64,000 nt of DNA, taken from Metabacillus sediminilitoris. GTDB lineage: Bacteria; Bacillota; Bacilli; Bacillales; Bacillaceae. Positions 8,763 through 17,513 of the stretch are shown here, piece after piece (positions within the stretch are counted from its first letter, which is position 1; the number at the start of each line of letters is the position of its first letter). Both the position numbers and the translations under genes were made by a program. The notes beneath the pieces were generated by a model. It searched no databases and was not told where the DNA came from. It saw only the letters and a list, made by a program, of their open reading frames with translations. The stretch covers positions 1,869,501-1,933,500 of the forward strand of contig NZ_CP046266.1 in NCBI RefSeq assembly GCF_009720625.1, given 5' to 3'.

Positions 8763-8919
8763 GGGCTAAAGGGAGGGGAAGCTCAGGAATAGTACAGACT
8801 CGAACTTTATTCTGGGCCAATGAGACCACCATTTTTTTTCGAATGAATAATATTTTGAATAGCCTACCTATCCTTTAGCGATGATTGTAAAACTTGAGAT
8901 TTTATGGTGCAATACTATA

Positions 8920-9234
8920 CTACTTTCCTAATTTGGAAGAGCGTAAGAATAAAATTTATGAGCTATCAGGTAAACCAGTTTCTTATGATGGCTTAGCAAA
9001 AACGATAACAGCTGTAACGGGAAAAGAAGAGACTGTGCAGCATGTAGACGATGCAACGTATACAGGGTATTAGAAAAAATGGGGATTCCATTTTTAAAAG
9101 CAGCAGGACTCGCTTCAACACGCGCTGCGGCATGCGAAGGCTATTTAGATGTAGAAGACAGCTCCTTTGAGATGCTTTTAGGTCGCCCGCAAACATCGAT
9201 TAAAGAAGGCATTAAGCAAATATTAAACCAATAA
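8920..9234 (+). pseudogene. Remnant of an NmrA/QOR2-type NAD(P)-binding oxidoreductase
   Basis: Only the C-terminal third is left. Frame one reads NKIYELSGKPVSYDGLAKTI then VTGKEETVQHVDDATY. After a one-base shift near 9062-9070 it continues VLEKMGIP, then GYLDVEDSSFEMLLGRPQTS to a stop at 9232. This is the typical end of quinone oxidoreductase-2-like proteins of the NmrA family. There is no start codon or N-terminal Rossmann motif in frame. A short LIIGATGKT-like frame near 9312-9340 may be a stray piece of a related N-terminus. Confidence 0.7.
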
Positions 9235-10148
9235 CAAGTGAATGTACCCTACTGGTTGAGGTATCATAACGAATAGTAGGTCATAATAGAATTAGGATAA
9301 ACGATAAAATGATTGATCATTGGTGCAACAGGAAAAACAGATTCAAAATGTGTTAGCATCGGCATTTAAAAGAGGTCTAGAAGCTAAAGTGATATATTGA
9401 ATTTTGTCAGACTTTCTACTATAACGAATTCCTATGTTATAACTTTAAAAAGCGGGCAGCTAATGCTGCCCGCTTTTTTTGTAGAACAAAACCACTTGTT
9501 TGTAGAACAAAAGTTAAAGGGTTTAGGTGAATTGTAATAAATGGATGTACTTAAGTACAAGAGGAAATTATACCATTTTTTTGATAGTCGTAATTGAGTG
9601 TTTTTGATGAAATAGGCATCATCAAATGTTTGACTGGAATAAATTTTCCACAGTGATCGCTTTATTGTTTGAATAGTTTATGTTGTCGTTACGGGTGCTA
9701 AATCTGGTATGGTAGGATGCAACAGCAAAAATATTAGTTGAACAAAGTGCATAGGTTTTTGCTTGATAGAAACGAATGTGCCTGTAAAGAATGGATTAAA
9801 GGAAACCTTCAAGAGAAAGTAATGTTTATATTACTAAATTATGTGGAAACTAATACTATTTTTTTGTGGGGAAAATGAAAAGAATTATTTTAGGTGCATT
9901 GCTTTCTGTTTGAAGCTACTCCAATCCGGGCAGATCTATCTGTTAGAAATTTATTTCAAAAATATTATTATGAGATTACAGATAGGATTTCAAATGTTAC
10001 TTTTTATTAATAGAATATTAATTTTTGATAAATTATTATAAAAGTTACTTATTCGACATATATTTTATCATCACATATTTATAATGAATATGAATGGAAA
10101 TATTTTGGAAAAAAGGTTATTACTTGTTTAAAAGGAGAGATGTAATTA
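9235..10148. other. Gene-poor AT-rich stretch
   Basis: About 900 bases with no supported gene. Contents: the possible LIIGATGKT fragment near 9312-9340, a strong hairpin terminator at 9451-9482, a 14-bp palindrome TGTACTTAAGTACA near 9544-9560, and scattered short frames without ribosome binding sites (for example at 9841-10041). The last 20 bases hold the AAAAGGAG site of the next gene. Confidence 0.45.
9451..9482 (+). terminator. Strong hairpin terminator
   Basis: AGCGGGCAGC (9451-9460) pairs perfectly with GCTGCCCGCT (9465-9474) around a TAAT loop, followed by T-rich sequence. No intact gene precedes it, so it probably served a gene now lost. The stem is followed by A-rich sequence on the opposite strand too, so it could act in both directions. 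Confidence 0.8.
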
Positions 10149-10415
10149 ATGAATTTTTATAAAAAGTTACCTACTGATTTTTTAATTGAATTTTATTGTG
10201 AAATCATGAGGAACATTGAAAAAGGAATCTTAACGAAAAATATGTATTATGAAATAGGTTTAATTATTTCAGTCGCTAGTCAAAGAGGGATTACATTAGG
10301 AGCACCATGCGACTTTGAACAGATTGTAGATCGAAGAAATTTAGACGAATTTATTCAATCTGCGTATAAATGTAACGAAATAAAAGATGTTTTACCACCT
10401 TCTTGTGGATTTTAA
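10149..10415 (+). CDS. Hypothetical 88-residue protein
   Basis: Not recognised. A strong AAAAGGAGAG ribosome binding site supports the ATG. The product is soluble and mostly helical: an N-terminal segment LPTDFLIEFYCEIMRNIEKG, a middle LIISVASQRGITLGAPCDFEQIVDRR, and a short end containing PPSCGF. Two cysteines in the second half could be structural. It lies alone between a gene-poor region and a convergent Spo0E-like gene. A role in sporulation regulation would be guesswork. Confidence 0.6.
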   Translation: MNFYKKLPTDFLIEFYCEIMRNIEKGILTKNMYYEIGLIISVASQRGITLGAPCDFEQIVDRRNLDEFIQSAYKCNEIKDVLPPSCGF

Positions 10416-10451
10416 CAGCTACCAAAATAAGAGGGGAAAAATTCTTATCAT

Positions 10452-10655
10452 TCATTTTGTGTCAATATAGGAATCTTGCATATACTTTTTTGGATTTTTC
10501 ATTTTTACGTTTTGATACCTCGTGATGAGCACGTCTAACTTCTGACTGTAATATAGGGTGCTGTGACTATTTAAGCCAGTTTCTTCCGCAACCCAGATCA
10601 AAATCTTTCTCATTTGATTAATTCTGCATTCTAATTCATCGACTTCTGTACACAT
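10452..10655 (-). CDS. Spo0E-like aspartyl-phosphate phosphatase
   Basis: A 67-residue helical hairpin protein. The family motif is seen as YYSQKLDVLITRYQ (SxxLDxLI), the signature that lets Spo0E, YisI and YnzD dephosphorylate Spo0A~P and so delay sporulation. The first helix (VDELECRINQMRKILIWVAEETG) is also typical. AAAGGAG precedes the ATG with 9-base spacing. It is monocistronic and convergent with the hypothetical gene upstream. Its presence supports a spore-forming host. Which phospho-protein it targets is not shown by sequence. Confidence 0.85.
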   Translation of the reverse strand: MCTEVDELECRINQMRKILIWVAEETGLNSHSTLYYSQKLDVLITRYQNVKMKNPKKYMQDSYIDTK

Positions 10656-10844
10656 TCATCCTAACTCCTTTAGCTGCCTATTTTCTTTATATGTTTAGTG
10701 AATGAATTTATTCAAACACAAGTAATATTATGCAAAAAACTCAACATAATTGGAATAGATACGACAAAGATTCCCAAAAACTTACAAAAAGAGTTTTATA
10801 TTCCCCTTTGTTGCCTTTTTAGAGGTATTTCAAGTTAGCAAAAT

Positions 10845-10890
10845 AAAAAAGCATTTCTTCTGTTTTTTAGATACAGAAGGAATGCTTTTT
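10845..10890 (-). terminator. Terminator of menA
   Basis: AAAAAGCATTYCTTCTGT arms (one mismatch) separated by a short A/T loop, followed on the minus strand by T6. It directly follows the menA stop codon. Confidence 0.85.
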
Positions 10891-10893
10891 CTT

Positions 10894-11814
10894 TTAAAAG
10901 AAATAACTAATTAATAACCCTGCAGATAATAAGAATCCGAAAATCGTATTCGTCATAGCTGTTGATTTCATCGCTACTCGCATATATTGCGGTTCGGTAG
11001 CTCCTTTTTGGAATCCTTGAATCGCTGAGATTGGTTTTTTCACAGTTAAAAACACGACCAATGCCCAAGGACTGACATAACCTATCACTACAAGAACCAC
11101 AATCCATAAATAAGAAACGGCAAATGCAATGGCTAAAGCAATAATTCCCTTTTCTCTGCCAAGAAGAATTGCCAACGTTTTTCGTCCGCCTTTAGTATCT
11201 TCCTCAATATCACGGATGTTATTGGACATGTTAATGGCCCCTACTAGAATTCCAAGCGGAATAGAAATTAACACACTTTGAACAGTTAACGTATTCGTTT
11301 GAATAAATAAAGCAATTAATACAAAGCCTGTTCCCATTAACAAACCGGAGAATAACTCTCCAAAGGGCGTATACGCTATTGGTAATGGTCCACCCGTATA
11401 TAAATAACCAACAGCCATCCCGAATAAACCAATGACCATTAACCACCAACTGCTATTCATACAAATATACACACCGATAATGGCAGCTAAAACATACAAT
11501 AAAATCGCTACCGTTAACACATTTTGCGGCTTCAAACCATGGCGTACAATTCCGCCGCCAATTCCTACAGATTCAGCAGTATCCAATCCGCGTTTCCAAT
11601 CATAGTATTCATTAAATAGATTTGTCGCGATTTGCAAAGCTAAACATGCAAGCATCATGGCGAAAAATAAAAGCCAATCGAGCTTTGTTTCATATAGAGC
11701 GATCACTGATCCTAAAATGACTGGAGCAAATGTCGCTGTTAACGTATGTGGACGCGTCATTTTCCACATTAATTTTACAGGACTTAATTCTTTATTTTCC
11801 ATAAATTTATTCAA
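10894..11814 (-). CDS. menA: 1,4-dihydroxy-2-naphthoate polyprenyltransferase
   Basis: Integral membrane UbiA-superfamily prenyltransferase that attaches the isoprenoid tail to DHNA, the penultimate step of menaquinone synthesis. The first Asp-rich motif is NLFNEYYDWKRGLD (about residues 65-78). The second is NNIRDIEEDTKGGRKTLA (about 198-215). Eight to nine hydrophobic helices span the protein. The frame starts at a TTG with GGGAAG next to it; an ATG four codons later (11802) is an alternative. The length of about 306 is normal. It is monocistronic here, without other men genes beside it. Confidence 0.93.
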   Translation of the reverse strand: MNKFMENKELSPVKLMWKMTRPHTLTATFAPVILGSVIALYETKLDWLLFFAMMLACLALQIATNLFNEYYDWKRGLDTAESVGIGGGIVRHGLKPQNVLTVAILLYVLAAIIGVYICMNSSWWLMVIGLFGMAVGYLYTGGPLPIAYTPFGELFSGLLMGTGFVLIALFIQTNTLTVQSVLISIPLGILVGAINMSNNIRDIEEDTKGGRKTLAILLGREKGIIALAIAFAVSYLWIVVLVVIGYVSPWALVVFLTVKKPISAIQGFQKGATEPQYMRVAMKSTAMTNTIFGFLLSAGLLISYFF

Positions 11815-11949
11815 CTTCCCTACTTTTAATGTATCAAAATCTTTACCTCATACATTATAACAAATTCATGCGGATATGAAAGTTTGATCATAAGTATCTT
11901 TTGAAATTTTTTTAGATTTATAGAATCCTCCGAAGATAAATATTGATAC

Positions 11950-12033
11950 AGTCTATCCTTTGAAGAAGCGATTGAAGCTTATAAACAGCTGAATTGTGGT
12001 GTATTTTGCAAAATCGTTATTCGTAGTTTTTAA
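11950..12033 (+). pseudogene. C-terminal scrap of a zinc alcohol dehydrogenase-like gene
   Basis: A 27-codon in-frame stretch SLSFEEAIEAYKQLNCGVFCK to a TAA stop resembles the last helix and strand of medium-chain Zn-dependent alcohol dehydrogenases (LSLEEAPEAYKKF...KIVIKP). Nothing of the rest of the gene is present, so this is a deletion remnant. Confidence 0.5.
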
Positions 12034-12126
12034 CTATATTTTCCTGATGTAAAGTGACAACTTTTAAGGGCAAAAATCTAAATGATACATAGAATGGTAT
12101 AGAATTTTTATAAGTAGGTGAATGTA

Positions 12127-12591
12127 TTGTACGGTTATTATTACTATCGGCAAGACTGGTCTTCTGTATTGGAGTATTTAAACAACAGTATGAACGGCGA
12201 ACAAATGGTTTGTTCAATGACGACGCAATTATTTCATATTCCTGCCACTAAAAATCTAAAAGGAAATACAGAAATGCATATTCATCTTGTTCCAGCTTCC
12301 TATCACAGGGTTACAGCATTAGGCTGTGCAAAACGATTGCAGAGTGGTGAATCTCATGAATCCATTATTAAAGCTCTTGTTGCATGTGTTAATAATGGGT
12401 TAAAGCAAGACAAGGAAATAACTAAATGGTTAAGGGTTATGAGGGAAAATGCTCCAAGAGAATTTAAAGGATTTATGGATAATGTTATCAGATGGCAGCA
12501 GCAAACAGAGCAAAGTTTGGCGTATACCCAGCAGCTTCTAAGGGGAATGGGATTAGAAACTGAAAGTGAAACTGGAGAGCCAGCTTACTAA
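12127..12591 (+). CDS. Hypothetical protein, about 154 residues
   Basis: Not recognised. The open frame extends to a GTG at 12118, but TTG at 12127 is preferred because AGGTG (12116-12120) is then at ideal spacing. The product is soluble. It has a tyrosine-rich start (LYGYYYYRQDW), a possible metal-binding patch (TQLFHIP and EMHIHLVPASYHR), and a helical C-terminal half with many glutamines (RWQQQTEQSLAYTQQLL). It is followed by its own terminator. There is no operon partner to suggest a function. Confidence 0.6.
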   Translation: MYGYYYYRQDWSSVLEYLNNSMNGEQMVCSMTTQLFHIPATKNLKGNTEMHIHLVPASYHRVTALGCAKRLQSGESHESIIKALVACVNNGLKQDKEITKWLRVMRENAPREFKGFMDNVIRWQQQTEQSLAYTQQLLRGMGLETESETGEPAY

Positions 12592-12596
12592 TTTTT

Positions 12597-12619
12597 GAGC
12601 TGAAATTCAGCTCTCTTTT
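12597..12619 (+). terminator. Terminator after the hypothetical gene
   Basis: GAGCTGAA (12597-12604) pairs with TTCAGCTC (12606-12613), then a CTCTTTTATT tail. Confidence 0.65.
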
Positions 12620-12765
12620 ATTTATCCTTCTCTACTTGGTTTTCCCCGTAAAACACATCTAAAATGCTTTACATGTGATAATCTCCCGTCTAAATTAAAT
12701 TTCAATTTGGATATTCTATTTACTATTATTTTTGAACTTTTCTCTTTTTAAAAGGAAGAGATAAG

Positions 12766-12906
12766 ATGCTGGATTATGGGCATATGGATAAAATGGAACA
12801 ACAAATTGAGATCTTGACCCAAAGCAATCGGCAAGTGATGAAAGTAAACAAGAACAAGCAACCCCCGCAAAAAAACCACCAAGTACATCAAATGAGTTTT
12901 AGATAA
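12766..12906 (+). CDS. Possible small hypothetical protein, 46 residues
   Basis: ATG with AAAGGAAG 7 bases upstream opens a 46-codon frame (MLDYGHMDKMEQQIEILTQS, then a basic and glutamine-rich end PPQKNHQVHQMSFR). The ribosome binding site and early helix look real, but no family is recognised and the tail is low-complexity. It could equally be the start of a gene truncated downstream. Confidence 0.35.
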   Translation: MLDYGHMDKMEQQIEILTQSNRQVMKVNKNKQPPQKNHQVHQMSFR

Positions 12907-13192
12907 AGCCTAATATTGGAGCATTCGATCATCCTGCATAGGGGTCGAAACATGATCGAGATAAAGATCATTATGCTTGTGCGCGATGACGGTTTGATGA
13001 TCGTTAAAGAAGGGTAGAAACTTAAAATCATTGGTACTGTTAAAAAACTTCGTTGATTTTTGTTGAAAATATAACTTGGAGTCATAACTCAACCCATTTT
13101 TATTCAAATTGAATAGTAATAAACACTTTAACAAACACTGATGATCGAAGATGTATATCGTAAAAAATCGCAATTTTTCAGGAGGTTTTCAG
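12907..13192. other. Intergenic stretch before the broken SDR gene
   Basis: Overlapping minus-strand frames cover this stretch. One reads FFNSTNDFKFLPFFNDHQTV then HKHNDLYLDHVSTPMQDDRM, which looks protein-like but has no ribosome binding site. I cannot decide whether it is a remnant. The promoter of the SDR must lie here; its GGAGG site is at about 13180-13186. Confidence 0.3.
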
Positions 13193-13963
13193 ATGACTTT
13201 CCCAGTATTAGAAGGAAAAGTAGCAATCGTTACTGGTGCAGCAATGGGTATGGGCGAGGAAACAGCCAAGTTATTCGCAGAAGCAAAAGCATAAGTTGTC
13301 ATAGCCGATTTTAATGAAGAAAAAGGACGTGCAGTGACAGATGCTATTAATGAAAACGGTGGAGAAGCTGCTTTTGTAAAAGTAGATATTTCAAAATCTG
13401 AAGAAGTTCAAAATATGGTTAGATTCACAGTTGATACATTTGGTAAATTAGATGTAGCAGTAAACAATGCTGCTTTAACACCAGATGATAAACCAGCAGC
13501 TGAATTTGATGAAGCGTACTGGAATCGCCTAATCTCTGTTGATTTAACGGGTACTGCACTTTGTATGAAATATGAATTACAGCAATTGCAAAAACAAGGA
13601 CAAGGTGGGTCTATTATTAACATTTCATCTGTTAGTGGATTCCGTCCACAGCCAAATAATATTGCTTACGTTGCAGCAAAGCATGGTGTTGTTGGTATGA
13701 CAAAAGTGGCTGCAATGGAAAATGGTCCACTTAACATTCGTGTCAACTCGGTTGCCCCAGGTGCTATTGATACACCGATGCTTCGAGGTGCCCTAGAGCA
13801 ATTCGGCTTCACAGAAGAAGAATATGCCCCGCAGCTAAGTTTACTAAACCGTTTCGGACAGCCGCGAGAAATAGCGCAAGCGAGTCTTTGGTTGGCTTCT
13901 GATGCATCCTCTTATGTGACAGGCACAACAATTCATGCAGATGCAGGTTATACTTCTCGCTAA
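13193..13963 (+). pseudogene. SDR family oxidoreductase broken by an in-frame TAA
   Basis: A full-length SDR frame of about 256 codons from the ATG at 13193, preceded by GGAGG. A TAA at 13292-13294 (codon 34) interrupts it. The stop lies where FAEAGAKVVIADF is expected: the DNA reads A-E-A-K-A-stop-V-V-I-A-D-F. At least two codons therefore differ from the usual pattern, more than one simple sequencing slip. Downstream motifs are intact: NNAALT, SSVSG, YVAAKHG and PGAIDTPM. Reinitiation at 13334 would give a protein lacking the NAD-binding TGAAMGMG motif, so it would be inactive. It is related to the SDR at 1414. Confidence 0.85.
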
Positions 13964-13973
13964 TAATAAGCAT

Positions 13974-14002
13974 AAAAACGAAGAGTTTTTCTTCGTTTTT
14001 TT
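13974..14002 (+). terminator. Terminator after the broken SDR
   Basis: ACGAAGA (13978-13984) pairs with TCTTCGT (13990-13996), preceded by A5 and followed by T7. It lies 15 bases past the stop codon. Confidence 0.8.
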
Positions 14003-14094
14003 ATATTGTAATTAAGTTATGGGGCACAGAGCATAGGGCGTGTGTAATTGTATAGAAGGGGGAACTTGACAACGGTAATATGGCATAGAAAAAA

Positions 14095-14135
14095 GGATAA
14101 TCAATTATTTCCTAAGAAATTGATTATCCTCTTCT
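14095..14135. terminator. Hairpin between convergent genes
   Basis: GGATAATCAATT (14095-14106) pairs with AATTGATTATCC (14118-14129), a perfect 12-bp stem with an 11-base loop. A-rich sequence on one side and CTTCTTTTATTT on the other allow termination from both directions. Confidence 0.7.
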
Positions 14136-14254
14136 TTTATTTATCATTCGGTCAGATAGCGAGACGAGGTAACACTCCCTAACCACGGTCTAGTCAAACA
14201 GAGGATTTATGGATGTGTACCTGATCTTTTCTTCTATGTAAGACGAATCATCGT

Positions 14255-15490
14255 TTACCGATAAAAATCATGATGCAAATAATCTTCCAAAAGAGACCTC
14301 ATAACCGTGCTGTCTTCACCAAAGAAGAAAATGGTTCCGTAATGGTTTCCGTATCCTACTCGTTCAGCCACTTTCATTTTTGAAGTGGCAGGGATAAACA
14401 TATCATCCCGCACATAATATGGATGATTTTTGAGCCCTTCAGGGATATCCACGCTTTCAATGATTTTCACTTTGGGGTAGACCATTAAATTGCCCGAATA
14501 CCCTTTTGCAGACACCACTTCTTCAGGGAAAAAGGCGGCAAGCTCTTCTTCGGTTGTATCAGGATCACTGCAAAGGATTTGGCCTTGAAACGGGCTAAAG
14601 CCATATACATTTTCAATATGCTCAAAAATATGACCGCCTGGAACCCGGGCAGCAACCTCTCCGAAGTTCAATGTTCCATCAGGTGTAATGAAAAATTCTG
14701 GGTGAATGATGCCATATTCAATTTCAAAAGCATCCACAAGCTTTTCAATGAGTGCCTTGATTTGCGGTCTCCATTCTTCAAGGGAAGGGGAGGCTGGCAC
14801 AAAGTTAGAGTGTCCAAGCTTGACATATTCGGTGATATTGAGAAACTTAACCTTACCATTATGTATAAAGGCCTCACATGAGAATTCCTGACCATCCAAA
14901 TGGCTTTCCATCAGAAGCGGAAATTCGGAATCATCAATTTCTTCAATTTCCTGTGGATTCCTGATCATACGGTGGCCGACAGTACCTGCTTTATCAAATG
15001 GTTTTACATGAATAGGGTCATTGATATCTCCATCCATCTTCAATAAAGCCTCATTTACTCTTCTTAAGAAACGATAAATATCTTGCTTATTCTGAGCTTC
15101 CTCAAACACTCCGACCTTGATGCCGGCCATTTGTGCTTTGCGCTTCATCAAGCCTTTGTCTCTCAATAACATTGATTTATTAAAAAGACGCGGATTATTC
15201 AAAAGCTTTGCATTCAAAGCCCCAGCCCATTCAACGGTTTCTTCATAGATAGGTACAGTAATTTTAGCATGATGTTCCTTCAATTTTTCGTAGAGTTCAT
15301 CCACTTCTTTGATGGAACGATCAAATTTCCATGGAATAAACAGAATCCCATTTTCGTCAGCATGATCCTGAAATTCAGGCGGACCAACAACCACATACGG
15401 ACGATCCATCTTGTCAATCGCTTCAATAGCCTTTAGGCTCCAACCTATCAATGCTGTTTTTCCCCTAGTATTCTCTTTCATCTCCATCAT
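14255..15490 (-). CDS. ATP-grasp domain ligase of unknown substrate
   Basis: A 411-residue protein with the three-part ATP-grasp architecture: an N-terminal Rossmann-like domain (TALIGWSLKAIEAI...PYVVVGPPE), the lid domain (DKGLMKRKAQMAGIKVG through PIHVKPFDKAGTVGHRMI), and the catalytic C-terminal part. The Mg-ATP binding signature is in IIHPEFFITPDGTLNFGEVAARVPGG. These enzymes join a carboxylate to an amine through an acyl-phosphate (carboxylate-amine or dipeptide ligases). It has no operon partner, so the substrates are unknown. AAGGGGA precedes the start. An orphan biosynthetic or amino acid ligase role is possible. Confidence 0.8.
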   Translation of the reverse strand: MMEMKENTRGKTALIGWSLKAIEAIDKMDRPYVVVGPPEFQDHADENGILFIPWKFDRSIKEVDELYEKLKEHHAKITVPIYEETVEWAGALNAKLLNNPRLFNKSMLLRDKGLMKRKAQMAGIKVGVFEEAQNKQDIYRFLRRVNEALLKMDGDINDPIHVKPFDKAGTVGHRMIRNPQEIEEIDDSEFPLLMESHLDGQEFSCEAFIHNGKVKFLNITEYVKLGHSNFVPASPSLEEWRPQIKALIEKLVDAFEIEYGIIHPEFFITPDGTLNFGEVAARVPGGHIFEHIENVYGFSPFQGQILCSDPDTTEEELAAFFPEEVVSAKGYSGNLMVYPKVKIIESVDIPEGLKNHPYYVRDDMFIPATSKMKVAERVGYGNHYGTIFFFGEDSTVMRSLLEDYLHHDFYR

Positions 15491-15670
15491 GTTCCCCTTC
15501 CTATTAAAACATTTTGAAAATTATCTCATCTCTTATTTTACTAGAAATAGAAAATTTTCCTAACAATTTTAATGAATTCTTTAAAATAACTTAATCTCAT
15601 AGTAATAATAAAACTCTTCAAGCGACTAGCGAAAAGGAGTTTGCACATCGTTTTCTATTATTCTATAAAT

Positions 15671-17296
15671 TTAGTTATTTCCTTGAAGTAAGGCTTTTAT
15701 TCGAAAGGCAATACGTAACCGAAGAGTTTCATCTGGTTCTTTAATACTTCTACCTATTATTTCTTCACACTTTTCTAAACGATAAATAACGGTATTACGG
15801 TGTACATATAACCGTTTTGCTGTTTCGGAGATTTGACAATGTGTTTCTAGATAGACTGATAATGTATGGAGCAGGTCTTGATGGTCTTTTTTTGGTTCGT
15901 TAGCAAATGCTTGAAACGTATCTGTATAAAACTTTTTTAATTGGTCGTAAGGAACCATACGTAAGATTTCAGGGACTTCCTTTGGTTGATAAATTTCAAT
16001 AAATTGTTTTTTCCCTAACATATTTCCATAGTAAAGGGCGTCTTTTGCTTCCTTGTAGGAAATAGGAACTTGCTTAAGCTGTTCGGAGTAGTTGCTAATC
16101 CCAAATGAAAGGATCGCACGAAAGTGGGTATGAATCTTTGCTTGAATTTTTGTTAACAACGAAAGAAAAGAATGTTCTATCTGTTTCCAAGCACCTTCTA
16201 GTTCCATTAGAAGAATATAGGACTGGTCAATTGTAAATAAATGAACGGTTTGATGAAAGGACTGGATTTCAGATTCAATCGTTTCGTAAATAAGTTCATT
16301 TACAGACTGACTTTGCATAAATGAAATTGTTTTCTCTTCATCAATAATATCACCAACTGCACATATATACCTTTGTTCGTTTTCTAAGCCAAATTCTCTT
16401 CCACGGCTAATGACTTCTTCATTTGTAGAAAATCTCCCATTAATAAAGTTTGTGAAAAACTCATTTTGAATACGTCTTGAATGTTGCTTTAACGCATTTT
16501 CTTTCATCAGTTCAAAGGCAAGGACATTTGACGCTTGTTCAACAGTTAAAATGGTAGAGCGGTCGGATGGAGGAATAAACCCTAAGACAGCAAGATAGCT
16601 AGACTGTTCATTGTGTGTGTACACGGGGAAAAGTGTAACCGTCTCCTGCGTCTCATTTACCATGGAGAAGCTGGACATTGTTGCTTTTGGGAAATGAAAA
16701 GAATACCCATTTATAAGCATTTTTTCTAGGTTCTCTAAATGAGAGATGGTCTTCATCTGTTTTTGAACGGGACGTAAATGGTAATTTAACAAGACAACAG
16801 GAAATTCGATAAGAGAGGATAAACTTTCAACAATCTTATCAATTCCTTGTCCGCCTATCACATAATTTGTAAAATGCTGGTGTGTTTGCATAGCCTGATG
16901 CAGTTCATTTGTACGGACATCAAGAATATAACTCAAGGATTGACTGACAATATCCCCTAACGAAATATGAACAGGAAGTTCAATTAGGGGAAAATGTAGT
17001 TCGTTTGCAAGCGTAATAGCCGCTTCCGGTATTTCCGCTAAAAATCGCTTTGTTTTAATTCCTAAGGCTGAACAACCTTGTTTCTCCATTTCTTTGATTA
17101 GTGTTAATAAGGAATCAAAATCATCTTTAAAATGAAACGCAGTCGTAATAAGTAAATCATTTTTCTTTAAAAAATGAATAATATCTGGTGCATCCATCAT
17201 ATTGACTGTATTGACTTCACGTTCAATCCCCTGTTTTCCTGCGGCTAAGGTTGCTCCTTTAAATACGGGAAGATCTAGTAAATCACTTAATTTCAT
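15671..17296 (-). CDS. pucR: PucR family transcriptional regulator of purine catabolism
   Basis: A 541-residue regulator with an N-terminal PucR sensory domain (about 5-125: LSDLLDLPVFKGATLAAGKQ...IPLVELPVHISLGDIVSQSL type). It has a central GGDEF-like/CdaR-type middle region and a C-terminal helix-turn-helix of the HTH_30 class (ETHCQISETAKRLYVHRNTVIYRLEK, about 485-515). In B. subtilis PucR activates the puc genes and responds to allantoin-type inducers. Here it is transcribed divergently from pucF at the head of the ureide cluster, so it is very likely the pathway regulator. GGAGA precedes the ATG. Confidence 0.9.
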   Translation of the reverse strand: MKLSDLLDLPVFKGATLAAGKQGIEREVNTVNMMDAPDIIHFLKKNDLLITTAFHFKDDFDSLLTLIKEMEKQGCSALGIKTKRFLAEIPEAAITLANELHFPLIELPVHISLGDIVSQSLSYILDVRTNELHQAMQTHQHFTNYVIGGQGIDKIVESLSSLIEFPVVLLNYHLRPVQKQMKTISHLENLEKMLINGYSFHFPKATMSSFSMVNETQETVTLFPVYTHNEQSSYLAVLGFIPPSDRSTILTVEQASNVLAFELMKENALKQHSRRIQNEFFTNFINGRFSTNEEVISRGREFGLENEQRYICAVGDIIDEEKTISFMQSQSVNELIYETIESEIQSFHQTVHLFTIDQSYILLMELEGAWKQIEHSFLSLLTKIQAKIHTHFRAILSFGISNYSEQLKQVPISYKEAKDALYYGNMLGKKQFIEIYQPKEVPEILRMVPYDQLKKFYTDTFQAFANEPKKDHQDLLHTLSVYLETHCQISETAKRLYVHRNTVIYRLEKCEEIIGRSIKEPDETLRLRIAFRIKALLQGNN

Positions 17297-17513
17297 TTTC
17301 TCTCCATCTCCCTTTGTTAGGATAACTAACGGTTTACTTTTATAATAATCTGATTTTTAGATAGTTTAAACAAAAAAATAGGAAAATGTTCTACATTTAT
17401 GTGAATGATTTTCATTATTTTTTATTTTACAATTGTTTATATTACTTATCATGTAAAAAAATATACCATGATCGGGTGGATAATCATAAGAAAAAAATAG
17501 AGGGGGGATTAGG
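17297..17513. promoter_or_regulatory. pucR-pucF divergent control region with a GlnR/TnrA-like box
   Basis: The 217-base gap is very AT-rich. TGTAAAAAAATATACCA at 17452-17468 matches the TnrA/GlnR consensus TGTNANAWWWTMTNACA at 16 of 17 positions, 46 bases before the pucF start. This suggests nitrogen control. I did not find the B. subtilis PucR box (WWWCNTTGGTTAA). Confidence 0.55.

Noticed and set aside
9544..9560. The palindrome TGTACTTAAGTACA as an operator
   Set aside because: It stands in a gene-poor stretch with no gene it could control nearby.
9841..10041. A 66-codon plus-strand frame
   Set aside because: No ribosome binding site, unusual composition (runs of I, L, N, F) and no family resemblance.
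12910..13173. An 87-codon minus-strand frame containing HKHNDLYLDH
   Set aside because: Protein-like patches but no start signal and no family match; kept only as a comment on the gap.
17297..17513. The B. subtilis PucR box (WWWCNTTGGTTAA)
   Set aside because: No convincing match here or at the composite promoters. The third dyad is absent from this gap at the same spacing.
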